Notes under the pieces: generated by a model | Database searches by the model: none | The model's input: only the letters and a program-made list of their open reading frames with translations | Told to the model about the DNA's origin: nothing | Shown here: positions 25,716 through 34,959 of the stretch, in pieces | Layout: each line of letters opens with the position of its first letter | Position numbering within the stretch: position 1 is the stretch's first letter | Position numbers and translations under genes: made by a program | NCBI GenBank assembly: GCA_037968815.1 | Contig: JBBKWF010000002.1 | Coordinates: forward strand, 248,001 to 312,000 | Reading direction: 5' to 3' | Length of the DNA stretch: 64,000 nucleotides | Source of the DNA: Pseudopedobacter sp037968815 | GTDB lineage: Bacteria > Bacteroidota > Bacteroidia > Sphingobacteriales > Sphingobacteriaceae

Positions 25716-27578
25716 ATGCCAGATATAATTAAACTTTTACCAGATTCTGTAGCCAACCAAATTGCGGCCGGAGAAGTGGTACAAAGACCCGCTTCTGCCG
25801 TTAAAGAATTATTAGAAAACGCTATTGATGCTGGCGCTGATAAAATACAATTGATTATTAAAGATGCCGGCAAGGCATTGATACAAGTAATTGATAATGG
25901 TTGCGGAATGAGTGCAACCGACGCTAGGATGTGCTTTGAGCGTCATGCCACCTCTAAAATAAATAAAGCAGAAGACTTATTCGCCATTAGAACAATGGGT
26001 TTTAGGGGCGAGGCAATGGCTTCTATTGCGGCAATTGCCCAAGTAGAACTAAAAAGCAAAAAACACGATGAAGAATTAGGTACATTATTGCAGATTGAGG
26101 CTTCAACTGTTGTTAAACAGGAACCTTGCGCTACTTCTTCTGGAACATCCATCTCGGTAAAAAACCTTTTCTACAATATTCCGGCTCGCAGAAACTTTTT
26201 AAAAAGTAACCCAGTAGAGTTACGTCATATTATTGATGAGTTTCAACGAGTTGCTTTAGCGCATTCAGAAATACATTTTACTTTGCACCACGACGGGCAA
26301 GAGGTTTACCACTTACCGGCTACCCAATTAAAACAACGGATTGTGCATTTGTTAGGCAACAACTATAACGAACGTTTAGTGCCTTTGGATGAGGAAACCA
26401 GCATTATCCAAGTGAAAGGATTTATAGGGAAACCTGCTTTTGCCAAGAAAACTCGTGGCGATCAGTTTTTCTTTGTGAATAATCGTTTTATAAAAGATGG
26501 TTATTTAAATCATGCCGTAAGGATAGCTTATGAGCAACTTCTACCAGAAGACTGTTTCCCACTTTATGTGTTGTTTATTGAAATTGACCCAGCTAAAATT
26601 GATATTAACGTTCACCCTACTAAAACAGAAATTAAGTATCAGGACGAAAAAGCAATTTATGCCATCATTCGTTCTGCGGTAAAACGCTCTTTAGGGAAAT
26701 ATAACATTACGCCTACTTTAGATTTTAATCAGGAAACTGCATTTGATGGAATGCTAATCTCTAAACCTTTAGAAGAAATTAATCAGCCGTCTGTAGCTTT
26801 TAACCCCGATTTTAATCCTTTTCAGGAAGAAAGAAAAACTCCCAGAGAAATTCCATATTTACGAAATGTCGGCGAAAAACAAAGTATCCCAAGCAATTGG
26901 GGCTCGCTTTATGAGATTAATGAGAAGCCATCTTTTACCCAACATAGTTTTGAGCTTGATCATGAAAAAAGTTTAGCAACTGGCGATGAAAAGCTAGAAA
27001 CGTTGAGCACCAGACAGGTTTTTCAGTTGCATCAACGTTATATTATTACCCAAATAAAATCGGGCTTTATGTTGGTTGAACAACAAACGGCGCATGAACG
27101 TATTTTGTACGAGAGATTTTTATCGCAACTGGAGCAAAATCAAGGTTCAAGTCAACAAAGTTTATTTCCGCAAACAATCACTTTAAATACCACTGATTTT
27201 GCTTTAGCTACCGAACTTCTGCCATATTTTCAGGCTTTGGGTTTTGTGATTCGCGATTTTGGAAAAAACACTTTAGTGATTGAGGGCGTTCCGGCAGATT
27301 TACCGGAAAACAATGATTTAGCCACCATGTTGGAGGAATTGATTGAAGGTTTTAAAAATAATCACACGGTTTTAAAGTTAGATAAACGTGATAACTTAGC
27401 CCGTACATTGGCGAAAAACTCGGCAATTAAAGCTGGCACAACATTAGAGACCGAGGAGATGAATAATTTGATAGATCAACTGTTTGCTTGTGCTATGCCC
27501 AACGCTACGCTTAATGGAAAGCAAATTATCGTGAAAATTACACTTGATGAGCTTTTTGAACGCTTTAACAAGCACTAA
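25716..27578 (+). CDS. mutL: DNA mismatch repair protein MutL
   Basis: MutL couples MutS mismatch recognition to strand processing. I start it at 25716 because the family begins MPDIIKLLPDSVANQIAAGEVV; an in-frame ATG at 25683 would add 11 atypical residues. The GHKL ATPase motifs are ELLENAIDAGA, DNGCGM and TMGFRGEAMASI, followed by the transducer region with DINVHPTK. The C-terminal dimerisation domain is intact and includes QQTAHERILYERF, a QxxAHERI-type segment of the family, and the length of 620 residues is normal. Two rhomboid genes and an EEP-family gene follow closely, suggesting co-transcription. Confidence 0.95.
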   Translation: MPDIIKLLPDSVANQIAAGEVVQRPASAVKELLENAIDAGADKIQLIIKDAGKALIQVIDNGCGMSATDARMCFERHATSKINKAEDLFAIRTMGFRGEAMASIAAIAQVELKSKKHDEELGTLLQIEASTVVKQEPCATSSGTSISVKNLFYNIPARRNFLKSNPVELRHIIDEFQRVALAHSEIHFTLHHDGQEVYHLPATQLKQRIVHLLGNNYNERLVPLDEETSIIQVKGFIGKPAFAKKTRGDQFFFVNNRFIKDGYLNHAVRIAYEQLLPEDCFPLYVLFIEIDPAKIDINVHPTKTEIKYQDEKAIYAIIRSAVKRSLGKYNITPTLDFNQETAFDGMLISKPLEEINQPSVAFNPDFNPFQEERKTPREIPYLRNVGEKQSIPSNWGSLYEINEKPSFTQHSFELDHEKSLATGDEKLETLSTRQVFQLHQRYIITQIKSGFMLVEQQTAHERILYERFLSQLEQNQGSSQQSLFPQTITLNTTDFALATELLPYFQALGFVIRDFGKNTLVIEGVPADLPENNDLATMLEELIEGFKNNHTVLKLDKRDNLARTLAKNSAIKAGTTLETEEMNNLIDQLFACAMPNATLNGKQIIVKITLDELFERFNKH

Positions 27579-27588
27579 ATAAAATTAA

Positions 27589-28416
27589 ATGAGAGAAATG
27601 AGACCCATGGGAAACACACTGTTTCCACCGGTTGTAAAAAATTTATTGATCATAAACGGAATTCTGTTTTTTGCTACTTATGTGTTCCAAAATAGTTTTG
27701 GATTCGATTTATCAGAACACTTAGCACTCTTTTACCCAGCATCAGAAAAATTTAGGGTTTGGCAGTTGATTACCCATTTGTTTATGCATGCAAACATTGG
27801 ACATATTTTCTCAAATATGTTTGCGCTTTGGATGTTTGGGGCAGTTTTAGAAAATTTTTTAGGCTCAAAAAGGTTTTTGAACTATTACCTGTTAACTGGT
27901 ATTGGTGCTTCTTTACTTTTTTTAGGTGTACAAGCCATAGAAATTACTCCTTTGCAAAGCAGTGCCGAAGTTTATACTGCAAACCCAACGGTTAGCAATT
28001 ACACAAACTTTGTAAAAGAGGAAGTTCCAGAAAGCATTCAGCCAGATTTTAACCGCATTACCGAATATTGGACAGAAAACCCAGAAAGTGCTGATGCAAA
28101 AAAAGCTTCCGTTAGTATTGTTAACAGCTATTTAAATGCAAAACTAAATACCCCAGTAGTGGGGGCTTCTGGTGCAGTTTTCGGTATTCTGTTGGCTTTC
28201 GGAATGTTGTTCCCTAACACCTTAATTTATATTTATTTCTTCTTACCGATGAAGGCTAAATACTTGGTTATTTTATATGGTTTGTTCGAGCTTTATAGTG
28301 GAATGGCTAATAATCCTGGAGATAATGTAGCTCACTTTGCACATTTGGGCGGAATGCTAGTCGGTTTTATTTTAATTAAAATTTGGAATATAAAGCGACC
28401 GGACGCGTTTTCTTAA
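27589..28416 (+). CDS. Rhomboid-family intramembrane serine protease (first copy)
   Basis: The catalytic dyad is intact: S194 in GASGA (192-196) and H252 in HFAHLGGMLVGF. The N-terminal half holds the HANIGHIFSNMFALW motif of the family. About six membrane helices are visible in 275 residues. A hydrophilic insert of roughly 70 residues (about 119-188) separates the early helices from the catalytic serine helix, longer than in GlpG-type enzymes. It starts 10 bases after mutL and is followed 11 bases later by a second rhomboid. Substrates are unknown. Confidence 0.9.
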   Translation: MREMRPMGNTLFPPVVKNLLIINGILFFATYVFQNSFGFDLSEHLALFYPASEKFRVWQLITHLFMHANIGHIFSNMFALWMFGAVLENFLGSKRFLNYYLLTGIGASLLFLGVQAIEITPLQSSAEVYTANPTVSNYTNFVKEEVPESIQPDFNRITEYWTENPESADAKKASVSIVNSYLNAKLNTPVVGASGAVFGILLAFGMLFPNTLIYIYFFLPMKAKYLVILYGLFELYSGMANNPGDNVAHFAHLGGMLVGFILIKIWNIKRPDAFS

Positions 28417-28427
28417 TTAAATTTAAC

Positions 28428-29312
28428 ATGAATACCTACCAAGAGTTAAAACAAAAAATATTTGGAACCAGCAGTAAAGTAAACCCGCTGGTTGCAATTA
28501 ACGTTGCTATATTTTTGCTATTTGGTTTGCTAAGTGTAGTTGAGTATTTGTTTACCAAACAAAACAACATCAACTTATTTGTAAGAGATTATCTGGCTGT
28601 TCCTACTTATTTACCCAAACTTCTTTACCGCTTTTGGACACCTTTTACCTACATGTTTTTGCATGCAGATTTTTTTCATATTCTGTTCAATATGCTTTGG
28701 TTGTTTTGGATGGGACGCATTTTTGAAAACTTTTTAAGCAGTAAAAAACTTGTATTTGTTTATTTAGCTGGCGGTTTAGCTGGTGCAATTTTTTACATTT
28801 TAAGTTTTAATATTTTCCCTGCTTACGCTGATTTTAGGTTGATTTCTGCAGCAGTTGGTGCTTCGGCATCAGTTACAGCTATATTGGTTGCTTGTGCAAC
28901 ATTGGTCCCCAACTATACTATTTCTTTAATGTTTTTGGGGCCGGTAAAGTTAAAGTGGATTGCACTTGGTTATGTGGTAATTGATGTTTTAAGCGTTACT
29001 GGGACTAATGCCGGGGGTTATTTATCGCATATTGGAGGAGCTATTTTTGGCTTTGTTTTTATAAAGTCTTTGCAAAACGGAAACGATTGGAGCAAACCTT
29101 TTGAGAATGTGTTTGAACCTAAACCTAAGTTAAAAGTAGTTTCAAGAAGCCCGTCTGCTAAACCTCGGCCTGCAAAAAGTGATATTCCAAATCAAGCGGT
29201 AATTGACGAGATTTTAGATAAAATATCGAAAAACGGTTACAATAATTTAACAGCAACAGAAAAAGAAACCTTGTTTAAAGCAAGTGCTCAGCATGAAGAA
29301 AAAGGGAAATAG
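28428..29312 (+). CDS. Rhomboid-family intramembrane serine protease (second copy)
   Basis: A start at 28428 (MNTYQELKQK) is preferred over an in-frame ATG at 28383 that lies inside the previous gene. The 294-residue protein has the FLHADFFHILFNMLWLFWMGRIFENFL motif, the nucleophile S147 in GASASV and the base H201 in LSHIGGAIFGF. The catalytic loop is GASA rather than GASG, but both dyad residues remain. After the membrane domain comes a basic, proline-rich tail of about 75 residues, probably cytoplasmic. It is a diverged tandem paralogue of the preceding gene. Confidence 0.88.
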   Translation: MNTYQELKQKIFGTSSKVNPLVAINVAIFLLFGLLSVVEYLFTKQNNINLFVRDYLAVPTYLPKLLYRFWTPFTYMFLHADFFHILFNMLWLFWMGRIFENFLSSKKLVFVYLAGGLAGAIFYILSFNIFPAYADFRLISAAVGASASVTAILVACATLVPNYTISLMFLGPVKLKWIALGYVVIDVLSVTGTNAGGYLSHIGGAIFGFVFIKSLQNGNDWSKPFENVFEPKPKLKVVSRSPSAKPRPAKSDIPNQAVIDEILDKISKNGYNNLTATEKETLFKASAQHEEKGK

Positions 29313-30408
29313 TTTTTTACATAAAGCTTTACTTTGTTTAAACTTTTTAGCGATAATAGCGTTGCTACTCAGTTACTGTGCTACCGCTGTTGACCCTTTA
29401 ACTTTTTGGTATTTCACCATGTTTGGTTTGGCTTACCCATTTATACTGTTGGCCAATGTATTGTTTTCTGTGTTTTGGTTGTTGCTAGGAAAACGGTTTT
29501 TCCTTTATTCTTTAGTTTTTATTTTAGTCGGCTACCAGCCCTTAAGCCGGACTTTCGGGTTTAGATTCGCTACAGAAAACACCACTTTGGCGGATAGTTC
29601 TACTTTAAACCTAATAACTTATAACGTTCATAATTTTCGTAACCAAAAAGGTGAGCTTGACACCACCTTAACAAAGGGATTTTTAGGACTTATTAAAGCT
29701 GAAGCGCCAGATGTAATAGGCTTTCAGGAGTTTTTTTCTAGGCATAAAGGGAAATACGATTTTAAAGATTCGGTATTTAAACAGCTTGATTTTAAATCAT
29801 ATTTCTTTAGCAAAACAGATTCTAACGATTACGAGTATACTGGGGTTGCCATTTATAGTAGATATCCGGTTATAGCTAGAGGAGAGGTTAAATTTGATAC
29901 TAATGAAGGTGGAAACAAAGCAATTTGGCTTGACATTACCAAAAATGAAAAAGTGATTAGAGTGTATGCCATACATTTAGCGTCTATATCTTTTCAGCCA
30001 GAGGATTATTCTTTTATAAATGAAGTTAAATCAGATATCAATAACAGCAAAGATGTAACGTCCTCAAAACGGATTATAAAGAAATTAAAAATAGCTTTTG
30101 AAAAACGTAGCAGAGAAGTTAAAGTTTTAAAACAACACGTTGCCGAGTGTAAAACCCCTTATGTGATTATGGGAGATTTTAATGATACGCCGGCATCATA
30201 TACACTTGCCCAAATGACCAAAGGTTTAAAAAATGCTTTTCAAGAAAAAGGAGCTGGATTAGCAAAAACCTATAATGGCGATTTCCCAAACTTTCAGATT
30301 GATTATATTTTGGCATCGCCAGAGTTTGATGTAGAAACTTATAAAATCATTAAAAAAGACTACTCAGACCATTATCCAATAAAAGTTAGCTTGTCTTTGC
30401 CAGATTAG
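29293..30408 (+). CDS. Membrane-anchored endonuclease/exonuclease/phosphatase-family protein
   Basis: I start at the ATG at 29293, overlapping the rhomboid gene by 20 bases; a GTG three codons upstream is less likely. Residues 1-90 contain three hydrophobic segments. The rest is an EEP-fold catalytic domain: LNLITYNVHNF, then PDVIGFQEF with the metal-binding glutamate, YVIMGDFNDTP with the catalytic Asp and Asn, and DYSDHYPIKVSL with the terminal Asp-His pair. Length is 371 residues. This architecture is common in Bacteroidota, where substrate (phospholipid, nucleic acid or sugar phosphate) is usually not known. Confidence 0.88.
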   Translation: MKKKGNSFLHKALLCLNFLAIIALLLSYCATAVDPLTFWYFTMFGLAYPFILLANVLFSVFWLLLGKRFFLYSLVFILVGYQPLSRTFGFRFATENTTLADSSTLNLITYNVHNFRNQKGELDTTLTKGFLGLIKAEAPDVIGFQEFFSRHKGKYDFKDSVFKQLDFKSYFFSKTDSNDYEYTGVAIYSRYPVIARGEVKFDTNEGGNKAIWLDITKNEKVIRVYAIHLASISFQPEDYSFINEVKSDINNSKDVTSSKRIIKKLKIAFEKRSREVKVLKQHVAECKTPYVIMGDFNDTPASYTLAQMTKGLKNAFQEKGAGLAKTYNGDFPNFQIDYILASPEFDVETYKIIKKDYSDHYPIKVSLSLPD

Positions 30409-30513
30409 TTGAACTATAATCGGGTAAACCCAAAAAACTTGTCATATCAATCCAGTATAATTTTAAAAAATTTCAACTTAAATTAACTGTAATAAATTGA
30501 TATTTAACAGATA

Positions 30514-30548
30514 AGCTTTTAGCTTTATGCTTTTGGCTTTCAGCCTTA
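30514..30548. repeat. Degenerate 7-bp-period repeat upstream of cysS
   Basis: Five consecutive heptads read AGCTTTT, AGCTTTA, TGCTTTT, GGCTTTC, AGCCTTA. It is one of six heptad elements in the window, here in the 183-base gap before cysS. Confidence 0.6.
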
Positions 30549-30591
30549 ACATAACGTTATTCAAATCGCACCATTTTTTATAATTTGCACC

Positions 30592-32052
30592 ATGTCTCAG
30601 TCACTAAATATATACAATACGCTCAGCCGGAAAAAAGAAGAGTTTAAACCCATCAATGCTCCCTTTGTGGGAATGTATGTTTGCGGTCCAACGGTTTATA
30701 GCGATGTGCATTTAGGCAATTGCCGTACATTTATTTCTTTCGATATTATTTATAGATACCTCACTTACTTAGGTTATAAAGTGCGTTATGTGCGTAATAT
30801 TACCGATGCAGGGCATTTAGAGAGTGATGGTGATGTGGGTGAGGATAAAATTTCAAAGAAAGCTAAACTTGCAGAAGTTGAGCCGATGGAAATTGTGCAA
30901 CAGTACAGTGTAGATTTTCATCAAGTAATGCAAGTTTTTAACGCCTTGCCACCAAGCATAGAGCCTACCGCAACTGGTCATATTATTGAACAAATTGAAC
31001 TGGTAAAAACCATTTTAGCAACAGGTTTAGCTTACGAGGTTAACGGAACGGTTTATTTTGATGTCGAAAAATACAATCAGAAAGAAAACTACGGAGCATT
31101 AAGCAACCGTAAGCTCGAAGATTTATTGAATAACACTCGTGATTTAGGTGGGCAAAATGAAAAACGTGGTGCTTTAGATTTTGCACTTTGGATTAAAGCG
31201 AAACCAGAGCATTTAATGCAATGGCCTTCACCTTGGGGCAACGGTTTCCCAGGTTGGCATTTAGAATGTTCTGCAATGAGTAATAAATATTTGGGTAGCA
31301 AGTTTGATATTCACGGAGGTGGAATGGATTTAGCGCCAACACACCATACTAATGAAATTGCACAGAACGTAGCCGCCTGCGGAACACACCCGGCAAATTA
31401 TTGGATACACACCAATATGCTGACGGTAAACGGGCAAAAAATGTCTAAATCTTTAGGCAATAGTTTTTTACCTCGCGAACTTTTTTCTGGCGAACATGAA
31501 TTACTCAACAAAGGTTATACCCCAATGGTTGTCCGCTTTTTTATGCTACAAGCGCAATACCGCAGTACTTTAGATTTTTCTAATGAAGCTTTAGATGCCA
31601 GTGAAAAAGGCTTTAAACGCTTAATGTCTGCTATTTCTTTGTTAGATAAATTAAAAACAAGTTCTACATCAGATGTGGATGTAAAAGGGATTGAAGCTAA
31701 GTTTAAAGCTGCAATGGATGATGATTTTAATACTCCGGTTTTAATTGCTGAACTTTTTGATGTTGCAAGAATTATCAATTCTATCCATGATGATAAAATG
31801 AAGATTAGTTCTGAAGACTTATCATCACTACAAGCCTTGCTAAGTGCCTTTATAGAAGATGTTTTGGGTTTAAAAAATGACATCCAAGCTACTGATGATT
31901 TACAGCCGGTAATGGACTTTATCCTCAATATAAGAACAGAGGCAAAAGCAAATAAAGATTATGCCACTTCAGATAAAATACGCATTGGATTAAATGAAAT
32001 AGGTTTTGATGTAAAGGACGGTAAAGAAGGTAGCACCTGGTCTAAAAGATAA
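30592..32052 (+). CDS. cysS: Cysteinyl-tRNA synthetase
   Basis: It charges tRNA-Cys in the cytoplasm. The class I signatures are HLGN (residues 40-43) and KMSKS (283-287). Zinc ligands typical of CysRS are present at C31, C226 and the HHTNE segment near 251-255. The 486-residue length and the C-terminal helical domain with DYATSDKIRIGLNEIGFDVKDGKEGSTW are normal. The DNA glycosylase gene tag follows after 50 bases. Confidence 0.97.
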   Translation: MSQSLNIYNTLSRKKEEFKPINAPFVGMYVCGPTVYSDVHLGNCRTFISFDIIYRYLTYLGYKVRYVRNITDAGHLESDGDVGEDKISKKAKLAEVEPMEIVQQYSVDFHQVMQVFNALPPSIEPTATGHIIEQIELVKTILATGLAYEVNGTVYFDVEKYNQKENYGALSNRKLEDLLNNTRDLGGQNEKRGALDFALWIKAKPEHLMQWPSPWGNGFPGWHLECSAMSNKYLGSKFDIHGGGMDLAPTHHTNEIAQNVAACGTHPANYWIHTNMLTVNGQKMSKSLGNSFLPRELFSGEHELLNKGYTPMVVRFFMLQAQYRSTLDFSNEALDASEKGFKRLMSAISLLDKLKTSSTSDVDVKGIEAKFKAAMDDDFNTPVLIAELFDVARIINSIHDDKMKISSEDLSSLQALLSAFIEDVLGLKNDIQATDDLQPVMDFILNIRTEAKANKDYATSDKIRIGLNEIGFDVKDGKEGSTWSKR

Positions 32053-32102
32053 AATTTTTGAAAGCATCGGGCTTTAGCCTAATGACTAAAAAAATAAAAC
32101 CG

Positions 32103-32669
32103 ATGGAAGAAATAAAAAGGTGCCACTGGTGCGGAACCGATGAGTTGTACATCAAATACCACGATGAAGAGTGGGGAAAAGAAGTACACGACGATAAAGT
32201 ACTGTTTGAGTTTCTGGTTTTAGAGGCAGCCCAAGCCGGATTAAGCTGGATTACTATTTTGCGTAAGCGTGAAAACTACCGGGGGCTTTTTGCAGATTTT
32301 GATGTAGAAAAAGTAGCCAGTTTTACCTCAGAAGATATCGAGAGCTTATTGCAGGATTCGGGGATTATCAGAAACCGGTTAAAAGTTGTGTCGGCAGTTA
32401 ATAACGCTAAATTATTTTTGAATGTACAGCAAGAGTTTGGTTCTTTTAACACTTACCTGTACTCTTTTATGCCCAACGGAAAAGCCATCATCAATCAAAT
32501 ATTGGAAAGTAAGCAAACTCCGGTTACCACCGAAATTTCTGATGCTATCGCCAAAGACATGAAAAAACGTGGGTTTAAATTTTTTGGTTCGACAATTTGC
32601 TACGCTTATATGCAAGCAGTTGGAATGGTTAACGACCATGCCTTGAATTGTAGTTTTAGAAATAGATAG
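32103..32669 (+). CDS. tag: DNA-3-methyladenine glycosylase I
   Basis: It excises 3-methyladenine from alkylated DNA. I choose the start at 32103 (MEEIKRCHWCG), giving 188 residues, the usual Tag size; earlier in-frame ATGs at 32058 and 32082 add a non-conserved tail. The zinc ligands are visible as C7 and H20 in the N-terminal RCHWCG and YHDEEWG segments and the final NDHALNC. LEAAQAGLSWITILRKRENYR is the family hallmark. It lies downstream of cysS in the same direction. Confidence 0.94.
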   Translation: MEEIKRCHWCGTDELYIKYHDEEWGKEVHDDKVLFEFLVLEAAQAGLSWITILRKRENYRGLFADFDVEKVASFTSEDIESLLQDSGIIRNRLKVVSAVNNAKLFLNVQQEFGSFNTYLYSFMPNGKAIINQILESKQTPVTTEISDAIAKDMKKRGFKFFGSTICYAYMQAVGMVNDHALNCSFRNR

Positions 32670-32747
32670 ATTATTGTCATTTCGAACCATTAATCATTTT
32701 ACAGAAAAGCTTAAATTAGGAGTTTCAAATAAACCGCCAGCTATCCA

Positions 32748-33743
32748 ATGAAGATATTATACGCTATACAAGGTACCGGAAACGGTCATATTAGCCGAGC
32801 AAGAGAAATTGTGCCTTTATTGCAGAAACATGGAGAGTTAGACTTGTTGATTAGTGGTTCGCAGGCGGATGTATGTTTAGATGAGTTTGTAAAGTATAAT
32901 TTCCATGGTTTTAGCTATGTTTTCGGTAAAAAAGGAGGCATTGATTTTTGGAAGACTTTTAAGGAGATGGATCTGTTAAAGTTTTGGAAAGATATGCACT
33001 CTGTTCCTTTTAAAGAGTACGATTTAATTATCAACGACTTTGAGCCTATTACCGCTTGGGCTTGTAAAATCAGCAATATAAAAAGTGTTTCTCTAAGCCA
33101 TCAAGCATCATTTCTGTCGTCTTTAACACCTCGGCCAAGTAAGCGAGAAAAACACGCAGAGTTTATTTTAAAATACTACGCACCAACTACTCATCATGTT
33201 GGCTTTCACTTTAAACCTTATGATAAGTTTATTCACACCCCGGTAATCCGACAGGAAATAAGAGAATTAAAGCCCGAAAATCACGGTTATTATACAGTTT
33301 ATCTACCCGCTGTTGATGATAAATTGATCGTAAAATACCTCCACTTGTTGCCCGATGTTAAATGGCAGGTTTTTAGTAAACATCAGCAAACACCTTATGA
33401 ATATAATAACGTTACTGTACAGCACATCAATAACGAAAATTTCAACAAAAGTTTAGAAAACTGTGCTGGTTTATTTACAGGTGGTGGTTTTGAAGGTCCC
33501 TCAGAAGCACTTTTTTTAGGTAAAAAAGTTCTTTTAATGCCAATGAAAAATCAGTTTGAGCAAACTTGTAACGCTGCAGCGGCCGAAGAATTAGGCTTGC
33601 CAATTGTTAGGGAAATCGATGAGAACTTAGTAGTAGCGTTAAGAAAATGGGTGGATAGTGAGGAAAAAATACAGATTGATTTCCCAAATGAAACAGAAGA
33701 AATAGTAAATAATTTGGTGAGTAAATTTAAAAGATCAGAATAG
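32748..33743 (+). CDS. GT-B fold glycosyltransferase, MGT-like
   Basis: This 331-residue protein begins MKILYAIQGTGNGHISRA, the glycine-rich acceptor loop of GT1/GT28-type enzymes. Its C-terminal half has the donor-site motif LFTGGGFEGPSEALFLGKKVLLMPMKNQFEQTCNA, like the GGxxxxxEAxxxGxPxxxxPxxxEQ region of MurG and related transferases. The donor and acceptor cannot be determined. Related Bacteroidota proteins are annotated only as glycosyl transferases. It stands 78 bases after tag. Confidence 0.8.
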   Translation: MKILYAIQGTGNGHISRAREIVPLLQKHGELDLLISGSQADVCLDEFVKYNFHGFSYVFGKKGGIDFWKTFKEMDLLKFWKDMHSVPFKEYDLIINDFEPITAWACKISNIKSVSLSHQASFLSSLTPRPSKREKHAEFILKYYAPTTHHVGFHFKPYDKFIHTPVIRQEIRELKPENHGYYTVYLPAVDDKLIVKYLHLLPDVKWQVFSKHQQTPYEYNNVTVQHINNENFNKSLENCAGLFTGGGFEGPSEALFLGKKVLLMPMKNQFEQTCNAAAAEELGLPIVREIDENLVVALRKWVDSEEKIQIDFPNETEEIVNNLVSKFKRSE

Positions 33744-33853
33744 AGGGTAACTATGGTAGATTGCATGAAAAAGGTTTAAAAACAGCAAAAAATCCAGCAA
33801 AACATTCATACCTCAATCAATATTCTTATTATTGTCCATCCGCAAAGCAAAGC

Positions 33854-34834
33854 ATGGTACTACAGCTCAGAAATTTAAATTTTAACAACCTTTTTTTCCT
33901 TTTTGTATTAACAATAGTACTTAGAGTAGGGCTGTTTTTAGACTTACCATCAGCAATCAACTCTGGGTTTATAGAGTTTTTTTCTAGATTATTAATCCCT
34001 TTCAACTTAGACACCTATTTATCTCCATTAGCAAACGTTTCAGTTGCAATTGTAGTAATGTTTCTGCAGGCATTGTTTTTTAATAAAATCATAAACAAAC
34101 ATGGCATTCTAGGGAAATCAACTTTTTTGCCAGCGGCCTGCTATATTATTGTTTGTAGTGTTTTTACCCCATTTTTAACGTTTACCCCTCCTTTACTTTG
34201 CAACTTCTTTTTACTTTTTATCTTCAATAAAATCCTGCTTGAGTATAAAAATAGTAACTCTATAGCAGCAATGTTTGATTTAGGACTTGTGGTTGCTTTA
34301 GGGACATTATTCTATTTTCCTTTTGTGGGCTTTATATTGCTTTTATGGATAGCCTTACTACTTTTCAAACCGTTTTATTGGCGAGAATGGGTTAGCGTTT
34401 TGGTAGGTTTTTTAACGCTAATATTTATTTTGGGCGTATATTATTACTGGAATAATAAGTTGCTAGATTTTGTTGAAATTTGGAAACCACTTTCTACAAA
34501 GCTACCTATCTACATTAATATCCAGGTGTTAGATTATATAGTGTTGTTTCCAATAGTTGTTTGTGTTTTATTAAGCTTTTACTACCTCAACCAAAACTTT
34601 TTTAGAAGTTACGTTTTAGTAAGAAAGTCATTTCAGCTAGCACTTTTCATTTTCTTAATGGCTATTCTTACTTTCTATTTGAGACCAGGATTTAGGATTA
34701 ACCACTTCTTGCTTTGCGCTATACCGGTTGCCTTATCACTATCTTATTATTTTGTTAACGCCAAGAAAAAATGGGTTTTTGAAACCCTATTTTTTGTCAC
34801 AATTGCAGTTATCATTTACTTTCAGTTTGTTTAG
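33854..34834 (+). CDS. Multi-spanning membrane protein of the DUF6427 type
   Basis: I use the ATG at 33854 (MVLQLRNLNFNNLFFLF); an in-frame ATG at 33761 would add 31 polar residues before the first helix. The 326-residue protein has about nine to ten hydrophobic segments and a conserved-looking loop FKPFYWREWVSVLVGF. It resembles DUF6427 proteins, which lack an assigned function and often sit near purine or cofactor genes in Bacteroidota. No catalytic motif is visible. Confidence 0.7.
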   Translation: MVLQLRNLNFNNLFFLFVLTIVLRVGLFLDLPSAINSGFIEFFSRLLIPFNLDTYLSPLANVSVAIVVMFLQALFFNKIINKHGILGKSTFLPAACYIIVCSVFTPFLTFTPPLLCNFFLLFIFNKILLEYKNSNSIAAMFDLGLVVALGTLFYFPFVGFILLLWIALLLFKPFYWREWVSVLVGFLTLIFILGVYYYWNNKLLDFVEIWKPLSTKLPIYINIQVLDYIVLFPIVVCVLLSFYYLNQNFFRSYVLVRKSFQLALFIFLMAILTFYLRPGFRINHFLLCAIPVALSLSYYFVNAKKKWVFETLFFVTIAVIIYFQFV

Positions 34835-34890
34835 ACTTTTCGTTTAACTTTTTTTAACAGATAAGCACTGCTTAAACTGTTAAATTTTAA

Positions 34891-34898
34891 TAGTTTTG
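34891..34898 (+). promoter_or_regulatory. Promoter -7 box for the purQ operon
   Basis: TAGTTTTG matches TAnnTTTG, 61 bases before the purQ ATG, in a gene-free gap of 125 bases. Confidence 0.45.
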
Positions 34899-34959
34899 TG
34901 GCGAATGAATGCTTTTTGCATTTGCTTTGTTAGTTTATAGGCTATTTAATTGATATAAA

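Noticed and set aside
28428..29312. Second rhomboid as an inactive homologue
   Set aside because: Despite GASA in place of GASG, both the serine and the histidine of the dyad are present.
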